From NCBI RefSeq assembly GCF_001592965.1, contig NZ_LRPC01000001.1, positions 744,001-808,000 on the forward strand: a DNA stretch of 64,000 nt, read 5' to 3'. Each line of letters begins with the position of its first letter. The stretch's first letter is position 1. Origin of the DNA: Roseivirga spongicola (GTDB taxonomy: Bacteria > Bacteroidota > Bacteroidia > Cytophagales > Cyclobacteriaceae). Position numbers and translations under genes: made by a program. The notes beneath the pieces are model-generated. The model was not told the DNA's origin, made no database searches, and saw only the letters and a list, made by a program, of their open reading frames with translations. This document shows positions 1-9,208 of this stretch, in pieces.

Positions 1-730
1 CTTTCGACTCATCTACAGTATATCTTTCCTTGTTTTCATTCAAGTAGTTTTGAATCTCACTATCCGTTACCTGTCCAACCTGATCATCACTAACGCTACT
101 GAAAGGAACGTGTAGATAGTCTACATCAGAAATGGTAAACTGAGATCTATACTCTCTCTGTGCTTCAGCAAGAGTTACATATTGTGTCTTAGTCAATAAG
201 CTTTCGAACTTTTGGCTTTGTCTGCTACTCATGGCTTGAGACTCTGCATTGGCAAAGTAGAACTGTGCCTCAGGTCCATACATATTAATATTGGCCAAGA
301 AGTTCTTGATGTCTGCCTGGTTAGTGCTACCAAGATATTGGTTGAAGAAGTTTTGCATTACAGGAGAGAGGTTCTTACCCTGAACCATATCAACTCTCTC
401 ATTTTTGCTTATTTCTAACCCAAGCTGTTCTAACTTGTTAGAGAAAGCAACCTGATTGATAAGTTGTTGCCACACTTGGTCTCTCATGTATTGAGTAAGC
501 TGAGGGTTGCCTGTAGGGTAACCGTAACTTCTCATGGCATTATCTACCATGACAGAGAAATCTTCTTGAGAAATTTCTTCTCCATCAATTTCCCCTACGT
601 TTCTAGCGCCTCCACCAAAAAGATTTTGGTTGGTTGCTAGGTCGGTTAATACAAAAGCTAAAATCGAAAATCCCACTACGACCACTAACAGTCGTCCCAT
701 CTTCTCACGAAGCGTATTGATTATAGACAT
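1..730 (-). CDS. ppiD: PpiD/SurA-type periplasmic peptidyl-prolyl isomerase (N-terminal part; gene runs off the window)
   Basis: Inner-membrane-anchored periplasmic folding chaperone. The visible 243 residues begin MSIINTLREKMGRLL, followed by one hydrophobic segment at about residues 13-31 and a long helical, Gln/Asn-rich periplasmic region that matches the SurA_N part of PpiD proteins. The parvulin domain would lie beyond base 1, so catalytic capacity cannot be judged. It is the last visible gene of a leftward cluster after the gldE-like gene, with an 81-base spacer. This order (lptC, CNNM/CorC protein, PpiD) is common in Bacteroidota and supports a role in envelope protein folding. The start is the only ATG that precedes the membrane anchor. 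Confidence 0.85.
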   Translation of the reverse strand, partial: MSIINTLREKMGRLLVVVVGFSILAFVLTDLATNQNLFGGGARNVGEIDGEEISQEDFSVMVDNAMRSYGYPTGNPQLTQYMRDQVWQQLINQVAFSNKLEQLGLEISKNERVDMVQGKNLSPVMQNFFNQYLGSTNQADIKNFLANINMYGPEAQFYFANAESQAMSSRQSQKFESLLTKTQYVTLAEAQREYRSQFTISDVDYLHVPFSSVSDDQVGQVTDSEIQNYLNENKERYTVDESK

Positions 731-811
731 TGGTTAATTTTTAAATAGGCGCAAACATAATTCAATTATGCCCGAAAGTCAAAGGAAAAATGGCGTAAAA
801 CTACCTAAGAA

Positions 812-2095
812 TCAGTCCTCTTGGTCGGGGTTATAGATAAATAAAACATTGTCTATTCGAGCATCTTCCATTGAGACAACCTTTATTTCAAACAACCCGT
901 GCTTTATAATGTCGTGAACCTCAGGTATACTCTCGGTTATTGATAAAATGAAACCTCCTAAGGTATCGTAATCTCCTTCAGGAATGTCCCACTTATACTT
1001 TTCATTCAAGTAGTCAATTTCGTGTCTGGCGCTAAGTATGTATTTGTCTTCATCAATTCTCTGCTCTACCCAGTCTTCATCTTCATCATGCTCGTCCTGA
1101 ATTTCACCGAAAATTTCTTCAATAACATCTTCTAGGCTAACTATGCCAGAAGTACCACCAAACTCATCTACTACCAGTGCAAGACTTTTCCTTTCTTGTA
1201 TGAATTGAATCATCAGTTCATTGGCAAGCATAGTTTCAGGAACAATGATAATTGGTGTGAGCATACTACCAATGTCTTGAGGTTTCTTGAATAAATCTAG
1301 AACATGACAGTAGCCTATTACATCGTCTATGCTTTCTCTGTACACTAGAATTTTAGTGTGGCCACTTTCAATAAATTCAGTTTTAAGATCTTCTACACTG
1401 TCTTCTATATCTATGGCAGAAATTTCTGTGCGTGGTATCATACACTCCCGAACTCTTACTGTTTTGAATTCAAGTGCATTGTTAAAAATCTTAGTGTCTA
1501 GCTCTACTTTTGTTTTCTTAATATCGTCACGCGTATTCTGCTTAATGTAATTGCTAAGGTCTGTCAGTCCGAAAACTTGTCTATCTTCAGAATATGGCTG
1601 TCTCAACACAAAGAGAATAATGAACTTAGACATTTGTTCTATTAACCACACCACCGGAAACATGATGAAGAAGATGATAATCATTGGAATGGCCAATAAG
1701 CTCAGGAGGTTATTGGGGTTGAGCAGAAAGATGCTTTTTGGGGTAAACTCGGCTGTAAATAGTACAATGATAGTAGACAGAAGAGTCTGTAAGATAACCA
1801 CCGTACTCTGAGAATTAAGGTTTTCAGGAAGCTTGTTGGCAATCCACGGCTCGAGCACACTTGCCATAAAAATACCATATATGACCAGCGCTATGGTATT
1901 GCCTACCAGTGCAGTGTTAATAAGCCTAGAAGGTTTTTGGGTAAAAAAGGCCAATATTCGCCCCGCTAGTTTGCCTTGCTGGCTCTGAAGCTCAATTTGT
2001 AGTTTACTGGCACTTACAAAAGCTATTTCGGTTCCAGAAAAAAAGGCTGAAAAAATAAGACAGACCAAAATCATGGTCAGTTGGTAAGTATCCAT
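812..2095 (-). CDS. gldE: GldE-like CNNM/CorC (hemolysin-family) membrane protein
   Basis: A 427-residue protein with about four membrane segments in residues 1-165 (DUF21/CNNM), a tandem CBS pair at about 205-335 that includes VVDEFGGTSGIV, and a C-terminal CorC/HlyC domain at about 345-420. CNNM/CorC proteins are tied to Mg2+ or Co2+ handling; the Bacteroidota member GldE is linked to gliding and to type IX secretion through GldD. The ATG overlaps the preceding stop as TAATG, implying translational coupling with the small membrane protein upstream. The family call is firm. The GldE name rests on taxon and context and no gldD is visible here, so a general ion-transport role remains possible. 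Confidence 0.8.
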   Translation of the reverse strand: MDTYQLTMILVCLIFSAFFSGTEIAFVSASKLQIELQSQQGKLAGRILAFFTQKPSRLINTALVGNTIALVIYGIFMASVLEPWIANKLPENLNSQSTVVILQTLLSTIIVLFTAEFTPKSIFLLNPNNLLSLLAIPMIIIFFIMFPVVWLIEQMSKFIILFVLRQPYSEDRQVFGLTDLSNYIKQNTRDDIKKTKVELDTKIFNNALEFKTVRVRECMIPRTEISAIDIEDSVEDLKTEFIESGHTKILVYRESIDDVIGYCHVLDLFKKPQDIGSMLTPIIIVPETMLANELMIQFIQERKSLALVVDEFGGTSGIVSLEDVIEEIFGEIQDEHDEDEDWVEQRIDEDKYILSARHEIDYLNEKYKWDIPEGDYDTLGGFILSITESIPEVHDIIKHGLFEIKVVSMEDARIDNVLFIYNPDQED

Positions 2096-2313
2096 TAGCG
2101 CTTAGACTTAGTCTTTTTTGAAGAGCCAGATTGGTTTTGTTTGTCTTCTTCTTTTCTCTTGGCTCTTCTATATCTCATTAAAAATAGCAAACCAAGTGAT
2201 ATCATGAAAATGAAATAGGAAGAGGCTATACCAAAATTCATTGTTTGGTGAACTCCTATTACAAAGAATACTACACTCAGTGAGAATAAAATGGTGTCTC
2301 CTAAATTTTTCAA
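2095..2313 (-). CDS. Small two-helix membrane protein
   Basis: A 72-residue protein with two hydrophobic stretches (about residues 7-23 and 28-46) and a very basic, Ser/Lys-rich C-terminal tail ([13 protein letters not shown] onward). The start is TTG, written TTGA with the stop of lptC, and its own stop overlaps the start of the gldE-like gene as TAATG. Both junctions suggest coupled translation within one operon. I recognise no family. The only ATG further in (residue 25) would remove the first helix, so the TTG start is preferred. Confidence 0.6.
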
Positions 2314-2855
2314 AAGTCGTCTTTTAAAATGGTGGTTGATTCTCTCGGGTTAGTAAACTCATAGCTAGAAAAGTCTTGAGGGGCTGTCATCCCTTCTGCC
2401 TGAATGATTTCACTTTCTGACTCTACAATAACAAATTTATCGGTAAAAATCCTTTCAGACTCTGGACTCCAAAATAGTTCTTCTGTTTTAAGAGTCTGTT
2501 TAACCTGAAGATTGTTTACAAACACGTCTCCATTAGCTCTGTATACATTACTACCGTTCTCTTTAAAACCACTTTGTGCAGTCAATTCGGAAGTCTGTTC
2601 ACCATTCTTGCCATAAAACTCGATCTTAATGCCATCAGGAAACTCAATGTCTCCATTCTGATGCTGTAGTTGCTTGTTTCCGTATACAATTACTCTTACC
2701 ACTGTTGAGTCTGTAAAAAGAATCTTTACATCTTCAGACTCATACATAGGCCCTTCATATACTTCCATGTCTGCCAGTCGTTTTTGGTCTGACGAGCATG
2801 ACGCAAGGACAACTCCAGAAAGCAATAGGAATAAGAAGAGGTTTAGTTTGTTCAT
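2310..2855 (-). CDS. lptC: LptC-like lipopolysaccharide export lipoprotein
   Basis: A 181-residue protein: lipoprotein signal peptide [20 protein letters not shown] (Cys20), then a beta-rich domain with alternating strands such as [19 protein letters not shown] and [21 protein letters not shown]. That pattern is typical of LptC, which carries LPS from the LptBFG transporter to LptA in the periplasm. In Bacteroidota it is often a lipoprotein in exactly this neighbourhood. An upstream in-frame ATG at 2912 would place a terminator hairpin inside the coding region and bury the signal peptide, so the start at 2855 is chosen. The stop overlaps the next gene's TTG. Confidence 0.82.
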
Positions 2856-2860
2856 TGATA

Positions 2861-2895
2861 ATAAAAAACGGTCTTTCCCTGAAGAAAAGACCGTT
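2861..2895 (-). terminator. Rho-independent terminator directly before lptC
   Basis: On the minus strand AACGGTCTTT pairs with AAAGACCGTT (2867-2876 with 2886-2895), a perfect 10-bp stem followed by six T residues. It follows the TPR gene by about 20 bases and ends only some 6 bases before the lptC ATG, leaving no room for a separate lptC promoter after it. Confidence 0.85.
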
Positions 2896-2915
2896 CTATA
2901 TACGTTATACAATTT

Positions 2916-4241
2916 CTATTGTTCTGGTCTTCTTTGAAGTTTAACCGTTTTGTTAATCCAACAACCAACAGTCATAGAATCACCTTCTTTCTTGTTTTCA
3001 GTAAAGATGCTTGACATAGTAGGGAACTGCTCTTTAGCCTGAGCCATTTTTGTGCTGTTTCCAGCTACAGCATAGTAATCATAGGCAGCAATGTATCTTG
3101 CTCTATCATCTACTTGGCTAACTTTTTTGTCACACTGTGTGCTAGCCATAACCATGTCTCCAATAAGCTCATACATTTCAGCTTTTAGAGTAGGGTCAAT
3201 TTCAGCTGCTTCAAGCGCATACTTTTTAGCTTCAGAATAATTACCATTAATTCTTTCAGTGGCAGCTACTTGCTTCAATGCCTTACCCTTACTTGTGTTG
3301 TCATCGGTTAATTCTGCAGCCTTAATGAAGTACTCTTTAGATTTTTCGTACTCTTTATCTGCACCAAACTTCACACCTAACAGATAACCAACACCATACT
3401 GAGGGCTATTTGCAAAATGAGTTTCAGCTGCCTTTACAAACCATTCAGCATCTGTACAGCCACCTTCATAAGCGAATACGAAAATTTTATTGGCCAACTC
3501 AGCATCGTTAGGGTTTTGCTCAAATTCAGGCACTAGCTTTTCTACAACGAAATCACAATCAATGATGCCCATGTCGGCAAGCTTACCATCGATGAACTCT
3601 TTTATCTCCTCATAACGCTTAGTGCTTTTATTCGCAGCTTTCACCTGAGCAATTTCATGATCGATGTGCTTGGTACTCTGCTCATAAATTTCAAGAATCT
3701 GATCTTTGCTAATTTCAACATTAGACCTAGCAAAGGCTAATACCGCTACCTGCATATAGTATCTTCCTAACGGGTAGAAAGCGTCCATTCCCTTGATCTC
3801 ATATGACTTCTCAAAAAGATCGAGGAGCATTTGAGTCTTATCTGCATCTCTAACATAGAATTTATATGCAGCAATAGCTTTTCTATCGATAGCTTTTTCT
3901 TCTTCACCTTCGAAGTTTTCAAAACGCATATCGTAAAGCTTAAGCACCATTTCTGCAGCTTTATCCTTTTCAGCATCCACTTTTGCATTGTCGTAAGACT
4001 CTTCCCAAACCTTAATACCATTAATGTATAGGGCTGTGCTCAAAGTAGGGAACTTCTCAACTAATTTGGCAAGGTGTGGTTTTGCAGCCTCGTAATTACC
4101 TTGTCGGTAATTATCGTCAAATAAAGTCCAAAGCGTTTGCGCCTCAGATCTCTGCTCAGGATCTTCTGGCCATGCAAATTGTGCACTGGCTGATGAGCAG
4201 ATAGCCAAGAAGGCTATTATCATTAGAGCTTTTAATCTCAT
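2916..4241 (-). CDS. Secreted tetratricopeptide-repeat protein
   Basis: A 441-residue protein with signal peptide MRLKALMIIAFLAICSSASA, then helical repeats of TPR type. Recognisable units are GNYEAAKPHLAKLVEKFP (about residues 49-66), EYEKSKEYFIKAAEL (about 297-311) and GNYSEAKKYALEAAEIDP (about 332-349). It is probably periplasmic and a protein-interaction scaffold. Its partner is unknown. It is 13 bases downstream of the barrel protein gene with no terminator between, so the two are very likely co-transcribed. A strong terminator follows it. Confidence 0.8.
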   Translation of the reverse strand: MRLKALMIIAFLAICSSASAQFAWPEDPEQRSEAQTLWTLFDDNYRQGNYEAAKPHLAKLVEKFPTLSTALYINGIKVWEESYDNAKVDAEKDKAAEMVLKLYDMRFENFEGEEEKAIDRKAIAAYKFYVRDADKTQMLLDLFEKSYEIKGMDAFYPLGRYYMQVAVLAFARSNVEISKDQILEIYEQSTKHIDHEIAQVKAANKSTKRYEEIKEFIDGKLADMGIIDCDFVVEKLVPEFEQNPNDAELANKIFVFAYEGGCTDAEWFVKAAETHFANSPQYGVGYLLGVKFGADKEYEKSKEYFIKAAELTDDNTSKGKALKQVAATERINGNYSEAKKYALEAAEIDPTLKAEMYELIGDMVMASTQCDKKVSQVDDRARYIAAYDYYAVAGNSTKMAQAKEQFPTMSSIFTENKKEGDSMTVGCWINKTVKLQRRPEQ

Positions 4242-4254
4242 AATATCAGTAGTT

Positions 4255-5565
4255 TTAGTTAAATCTTTGCTTTGAGAACCAGGTTATATCTTGTAAAGAG
4301 AAACCAAGGTTCAATTTTACGTAATTCTCTCGAACTAAGCCAGTAGTTGAGATATTTCCTCTCTGACCTAATGTCGCACCAACGTTCAAATGAGATAATC
4401 CCCAAAATGAACTCAACGGTACTGAAACTCCAAAATTTATACCAAAATCGTTCACCACCTCATTGCTGATCAAAAATGGCGTCTTTTCGTAATGTATACC
4501 AAACCTAAAACTAGTTACATTTATCAATTTAGTAGGCTGTTCTGCATTAGGAATATATTCTGTACCCAAGGCGACTCTTATGGCATTTCCGTAGTAGGAT
4601 TCGGTAGAACCTTGGTAGTTTCGGTATGACCGCCAATTTTGAAATTGAACATCTAAACCTACCGCGAAAGACCTGAATTTCTCATATGATATACCAAACC
4701 CCATTTTCTCAGGAATGTAGAGCGACTCATCTTTATTATAGGCCAATGTGTCGGTACTTGTTGTTGTCCCATTAGGGGTTTCGTTCTCAAATGTTACCAA
4801 CCTCTCCTGCCTCAGGTTAAAACCAGGGTTATAATAGGCTCCAAAATTAAGTCTCTTATTATTACTTAAATTCAAGTTATAATAAAGGCCTGCACTTGCT
4901 GCCAGTTGTCCAAAGCTTCTTCTCTCATTTACAATTGTAGTAGCAAAATTTGAATTGATATCTGTAAGGGTAAACTTGTCTTCATTATTAATAATTCCGA
5001 AGTAGTAGGTCCCTTTTAAGCCTATTGACAAATCACCAATTTTAAATGATGTTACAAGATTTGCTTGATCTATTCCTCCTCGACCAGTTACATCAATATT
5101 AGTATCCCCTCCTTCAGGTCCGGTTTGTACTTGAGTAAACCCATAATTAACTGAGGTGTAAGGAGAAAGAGATATTCCTAAATTCCATTTTCCATAAACC
5201 AATGGAGCGCTCATAGCAAATTCTTTAAACCCACCAGATACGGTACTATATGAGTCAGAGCCATTCGTTATATTTCGATAGTCTACAGTAGTGCCTAATT
5301 GAAAGACTGCCTCGTAGTTGGCGCCCAATAGGGCTGGGTTCAGATCATTGTAAAAGTATTTGGTATTGTAACCTACACCTAAACCTCCCATGGCTTCATT
5401 TTGAGCAAAACCACTCCAGTTTAAACTCCCAACACCAAGGGCTGAATAACTAGACTGATCGCCTTGAGCCATTGCTGTTTGGAATGCAACAAAACTTAGT
5501 ATAAAAGCCAGATTTATATATCTCAACCTAAACTTCGAACGCCTTAACACAGAAATTTCCAACAT
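4255..5565 (-). CDS. Outer-membrane beta-barrel protein, FadL-like fold (function unknown)
   Basis: A 436-residue protein with a long signal region ending in FILSFVAFQTAMAQ. The mature part opens with the Gly/Ala-rich SSYSALGVGSLNWSGFAQNE pattern seen in Bacteroidota FadL-like and PorV-like barrels, followed by alternating amphipathic strands, for example INLGISLSPYTSVNYGF-type turns through the barrel. A TTG lies two codons upstream, but the ATG at 5565 is a better start. It leads the leftward operon with the TPR protein and faces anmK across about 200 bases. In many relatives coaX precedes this gene; here it does not. Confidence 0.7.
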   Translation of the reverse strand: MLEISVLRRSKFRLRYINLAFILSFVAFQTAMAQGDQSSYSALGVGSLNWSGFAQNEAMGGLGVGYNTKYFYNDLNPALLGANYEAVFQLGTTVDYRNITNGSDSYSTVSGGFKEFAMSAPLVYGKWNLGISLSPYTSVNYGFTQVQTGPEGGDTNIDVTGRGGIDQANLVTSFKIGDLSIGLKGTYYFGIINNEDKFTLTDINSNFATTIVNERRSFGQLAASAGLYYNLNLSNNKRLNFGAYYNPGFNLRQERLVTFENETPNGTTTSTDTLAYNKDESLYIPEKMGFGISYEKFRSFAVGLDVQFQNWRSYRNYQGSTESYYGNAIRVALGTEYIPNAEQPTKLINVTSFRFGIHYEKTPFLISNEVVNDFGINFGVSVPLSSFWGLSHLNVGATLGQRGNISTTGLVRENYVKLNLGFSLQDITWFSKQRFN

Positions 5566-5771
5566 GCACAATTTTGAGGGTTACAAAGATGTCAGTTTTT
5601 CAATTAGATTCAAATGTTTTCATATTGATGGAGGTTGTAATGAGCTAATTGCCAGCTTTTTTAACAAAATTTGAGAAAGGCAATCGTTTGCTTATTGAGT
5701 CCGTTAATGGAACCTACTAGAAATCAGAGAATTCTGCCTAATTACGGTTAGTAAACGAGGTTTAATAAAAG

Positions 5772-6845
5772 ATGATGGTGAAGAATCAAATTACCATACT
5801 GGGTATAATGTCAGGTACCTCTTTAGATGGCTTAGACTTGGCGGAGACCTTTTTCTCCAGGGAAAGTAATAAAGCCTCGTGGAGTTTTGAGTTGAATAAG
5901 TGTGAGACTATACCTTATCCGAAGGAACTCAGCCATCGCTTAAGACATGCCATCGAGCTATCTGAAGAAGGTATTCAAAAGCTAGATATCGATCTCGGGG
6001 TTTTTATCGGGAAGTCAATAAATAAATTCTTAGGTACAAGATCACAAATGGTTGATTGCGTAGCCTCTCATGGGCACACTGTTTTTCACCAACCTGAAAA
6101 GGGAATTACTGTCCAAATTGGTTCTGGAGAAGAGATTTATAACCATTGTCAAATTTCAGTAATCAATAATTTCCGAGTTGCCGATGTAAAAGCTGGCGGT
6201 CAAGGTGCTCCTTTGGTACCTATTGGTGATCGAGATTTGTTTGCCACATACGATTTCGCTCTTAACCTTGGCGGTATCGCTAATATCTCTTTCGAAAAAG
6301 AAGGTAAACGAGTGGCTTTCGATATTTGCCCTTTTAATATGGCACTTAATTATCTGGCAAATGAAAAAGGACTTCCTTACGACTCGGAAGGAAAGATAGC
6401 GGCTACTGGCCGTATAAATGAATCGCTATTGTCTGAACTTAGCCAACTCCCTTATTTAAGTCAACGGGGCCCAAAATCGCTAGGAATTGAAGATTATCAG
6501 AAAAACTGGCTACCACTTTTAAAAAACTCCTCGATTAGTTTGGAAGATAAAATGGCAACTTTTATAGAGCATTCAGCCATGGAAATCGCTTCTACCATCA
6601 ATGAAAACAAGGGTAAAAAAGTACTAGTAACTGGTGGCGGAGCCTATCATCAATTCTTCATTTCTAGGCTTAAAACTTATTCTAGAGCTGATATTGTGTT
6701 ACCAGAAAGTAAAATCATAGAATTTAAAGAAGCACTAATATTTGCCTATTTAGGCTTACTTAGGCTTGAGGGAAGGCCTAACTGTCTTTCTTCAGTTACC
6801 GGAGCAGAGTATGATGTTAGTGCAGGTGATTTGATTGGATTTTGA
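5772..6845 (+). CDS. anmK: Anhydro-N-acetylmuramic acid kinase
   Basis: A 357-residue protein that phosphorylates and hydrolyses 1,6-anhydro-MurNAc to MurNAc-6-phosphate in peptidoglycan recycling. The family signature GIMSGTSLDGLDLAE is at residues 11-25, the catalytic-Asp region VADVKAGGQGAPLVPIGD follows at about 137-154, and NLGGIANISF and VTGGGAYHQFF are the ASKHA phosphate and nucleotide motifs. Length is normal. Two ATG codons are adjacent (5772 and 5775) and either may be used. It stands alone, divergent from the barrel protein gene, with no recycling partner such as murQ in the window. Confidence 0.95.
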   Translation: MMVKNQITILGIMSGTSLDGLDLAETFFSRESNKASWSFELNKCETIPYPKELSHRLRHAIELSEEGIQKLDIDLGVFIGKSINKFLGTRSQMVDCVASHGHTVFHQPEKGITVQIGSGEEIYNHCQISVINNFRVADVKAGGQGAPLVPIGDRDLFATYDFALNLGGIANISFEKEGKRVAFDICPFNMALNYLANEKGLPYDSEGKIAATGRINESLLSELSQLPYLSQRGPKSLGIEDYQKNWLPLLKNSSISLEDKMATFIEHSAMEIASTINENKGKKVLVTGGGAYHQFFISRLKTYSRADIVLPESKIIEFKEALIFAYLGLLRLEGRPNCLSSVTGAEYDVSAGDLIGF

Positions 6846-6971
6846 CCGATTATCAATTATTTTATTTTGAGGTAATGAAGGTTTCTGATCCTTAATGTAT
6901 CTTGGCGCCCTAATGACCGGGTTTGATAATTGTCTGAACCCTTTTTATTTTAGCGACTCACTCCAATTTTG

Positions 6972-8474
6972 ATGAAAAAAACTGTCTTTCTATTCTTGGT
7001 AGGCCTTATGATGGCATTGTTTGCCCCCATAAATCAGCTAAGAGCAGAAGTGGTTGTCGTTGAAAACGCTCCTTCATATTATCAAGATGAGCATCAAGAT
7101 GAGGTTGAAGGGCATGCTGTAGAGGCTCATGTAGATGATGAGCATCATGATTCTGCCCCTCCGGGCTGGTCGGTTATTCCTTTCGTTCTATTGTTAGGAA
7201 TGATTGCTACAGGACCACTTTTCTACGAACATTTCTGGCATAAGAACTATCCTATAGTAGCAGTTGGTTTAGCAGCTATTGTAGTATTATACTATCTATT
7301 TGGTCTACACAATACTCATGCACCAGTGCATGCATTGGCCGAATACGTACAATTTATAGCCTTGCTCTCTTCTCTTTATATCGCCTCTGGCGGAATAATG
7401 ATTAAAGTAGACAAACGAGCTACCCCAATGGCCAATGTGGGCCTATTGTTGGTTGGAGCTGTTATAGCCAACCTCATAGGAACCACAGGGGCTTCTATGC
7501 TCTTGATTCGTCCTTTTATTAGGTTGAATCAAGGTAGAATTCGTCCTTACCATATTATCTTCTTCATTTTTATGGTGAGTAATATTGGTGGTGCTCTTAC
7601 GCCAATTGGTGACCCTCCATTATTTTTAGGTTTCTTAAAAGGAGTGCCTTTTATGTGGACTGTTGTGCATAACGCAGTACCTTGGGTATTTGCTCTGGCC
7701 TTCTTGGCAGTAATGTTCTACCTAGTAGATAAAAGAAACGTAGACCATGACATAGATGAGACTGTTGAATTCTCGGGCAAGACAACCATTGTAGGTGGCA
7801 AGAACTTTATTTGGTTAGCCATAATAATAGCATCTGTTTTCCTAGATCCTAATGTAATTGATGGAGTTCCTGCCATTGTATATGATGGACAGAAGTTCTC
7901 ATTCTTACGAGAGCTCATTATGTTCTCTGTGGGAATTTTCTCTTACAAGTTTGCTAGCAAAGAAGCCATTAATGGCAATGAATTTAACTTCGAGCCTATA
8001 AGGGAAGTAGCGTTTATTTTTATCGGTATTTTCGGAACTATGATGCCAGCTTTGGCTTTGGTCTCTGAGTTTGCTCAATCAGAAGCAGGTGTGAGCTTAA
8101 TTAACCCCAATACATTGTACTGGGGAACAGGTCTTCTTTCCGGTTTCTTAGATAATGCACCTACCTATCTTAATTTCTTGGCGGCTGCATTAGCTTCTCA
8201 GGGTGGAGATATAAGCGTTATTGCAGATGTTCAGGCGTATGCTGCTGGTGGTGTTTATCCAGAATCGGTAGTTAACCTTAAAGCCATTGCAATTGGTGCG
8301 GTATTCTTTGGAGCAATGACTTACATTGGAAACGGGCCTAATTTTATGGTTAAGTCTATTGCCGAGCAAACTGGTATTCACATGCCTTCTTTCTTTGGCT
8401 ATATTCTTAGGTATTCAGTTCCAATTCTAGTTCCAGTATTTATTCTGGTATGGTTGATATTCTTTGTGCTGTAA
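6972..8474 (+). CDS. nhaD: NhaD-type Na+/H+ antiporter
   Basis: A 500-residue inner-membrane protein of the ion-transporter (IT/ArsB-NhaD) superfamily with 12 or more hydrophobic segments. Typical motifs include GGALTPIGDPPLFLGFLKG and GFLDNAPTYLNFLA, and the C-terminal GNGPNFMVKSIAEQ. NhaD exchanges Na+ or Li+ for H+, which fits a marine lifestyle. It has an N-terminal signal-like segment followed by an unusual His/Glu/Asp-rich stretch (about residues 35-62). The ATG at 6972 is preferred to the TTG one codon earlier. It is monocistronic, and the next gene begins 41 bases later. Confidence 0.85.
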   Translation: MKKTVFLFLVGLMMALFAPINQLRAEVVVVENAPSYYQDEHQDEVEGHAVEAHVDDEHHDSAPPGWSVIPFVLLLGMIATGPLFYEHFWHKNYPIVAVGLAAIVVLYYLFGLHNTHAPVHALAEYVQFIALLSSLYIASGGIMIKVDKRATPMANVGLLLVGAVIANLIGTTGASMLLIRPFIRLNQGRIRPYHIIFFIFMVSNIGGALTPIGDPPLFLGFLKGVPFMWTVVHNAVPWVFALAFLAVMFYLVDKRNVDHDIDETVEFSGKTTIVGGKNFIWLAIIIASVFLDPNVIDGVPAIVYDGQKFSFLRELIMFSVGIFSYKFASKEAINGNEFNFEPIREVAFIFIGIFGTMMPALALVSEFAQSEAGVSLINPNTLYWGTGLLSGFLDNAPTYLNFLAAALASQGGDISVIADVQAYAAGGVYPESVVNLKAIAIGAVFFGAMTYIGNGPNFMVKSIAEQTGIHMPSFFGYILRYSVPILVPVFILVWLIFFVL

Positions 8475-8515
8475 TTCAAAACATCAAGCCCCATTTATGA
8501 GTATATTACTTACTC

Positions 8516-8746
8516 ATGAATAGCTTTTACTACGATCTTATTCTATCTGGTTTAACTTACGTGCTGTTAACCTACCTAGCATTTACGCTTATGAGAAGCA
8601 GGAAACGAACCAGTGGAACTGATAATAATGATGGTGGTATTAGTATTGATTCTGGGCCAAAAATAGATTTACCTCCTGGTATAGTTTGGCCAGATGGCTC
8701 TGGTGGCTCAATGCCTTCGAAAGAATTAGAAAGAGAGACTTACTAA
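8516..8746 (+). CDS. Small membrane-anchored hypothetical protein
   Basis: A 76-residue protein: one N-terminal hydrophobic helix (about residues 5-25), a basic RSRKR stop-transfer patch, then a hydrophilic tail with DLPPGIVWPDGSGG. No known family is recognised. It lies 41 bases after nhaD on the same strand, and its end overlaps the end of the convergent Fur-family gene by four bases. Its length and composition are compatible with a real gene, but there is no functional evidence. Confidence 0.5.
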   Translation: MNSFYYDLILSGLTYVLLTYLAFTLMRSRKRTSGTDNNDGGISIDSGPKIDLPPGIVWPDGSGGSMPSKELERETY

Positions 8747-9159
8747 TTGCACTTCTTGCAAATACCCGATACCAAATAGTTGCTTTCTATGGCTTGAAAA
8801 CCATTAGGCAAATTTACCTCAGGAATATCTACATGCTCAATGCAAGTAGTTTCATCACACTTCTGACACTTAAAGTGAATGTGATTGTGCTTGTGTGAGT
8901 CTTCAGAGCAATTGTCATGACAAAGTGCATATCTCGTAGCACCAGAATCATCTAAAACCCTGTGTATAAGTCCTTTGTCAATGAATGACTTTAGTGTTCT
9001 ATAGATAGTAACCCTATCGTATTTTCCGTCTATCTCTGATTCAATATCACCATGGCTAACTGCCACGTTTTTATCTAGGAAAACGGAAATCACATCGCCT
9101 CTACTTTGGGTAAGTCTAAGCGAATGATCTTTCAATAATCTTTTTACTTCCGAATTCAC
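8743..9159 (-). CDS. Fur-family metalloregulator
   Basis: A 138-residue transcriptional repressor with the Fur fold. The winged helix is at about residues 5-75 (HSLRLTQSRGDVISVFLDKN, then DRVTIYRTLKSFIDKGLIHR). The dimerisation domain contains HKHNHIHFKCQKCDETTCIEH and ends in GICKKCN. The two CxxC pairs are the usual structural zinc site and the His-rich run supplies metal ligands. The spaced HxHxH may point to zinc (Zur-like) rather than iron, but the metal cannot be assigned from sequence. The start is GTG. It is convergent with the small gene at 8516. Confidence 0.85.
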   Translation of the reverse strand: MNSEVKRLLKDHSLRLTQSRGDVISVFLDKNVAVSHGDIESEIDGKYDRVTIYRTLKSFIDKGLIHRVLDDSGATRYALCHDNCSEDSHKHNHIHFKCQKCDETTCIEHVDIPEVNLPNGFQAIESNYLVSGICKKCN

Positions 9160-9208
9160 AATTAAATATATTAATACAATCAGATAAGCCCAATTAGAAC
9201 TAAATGGT

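Noticed and set aside
2856-2912. Longer start for lptC at 2912
   Set aside because: It would run through the terminator stem and put the lipobox 39 residues in; the start at 2855 gives a standard lipoprotein signal.
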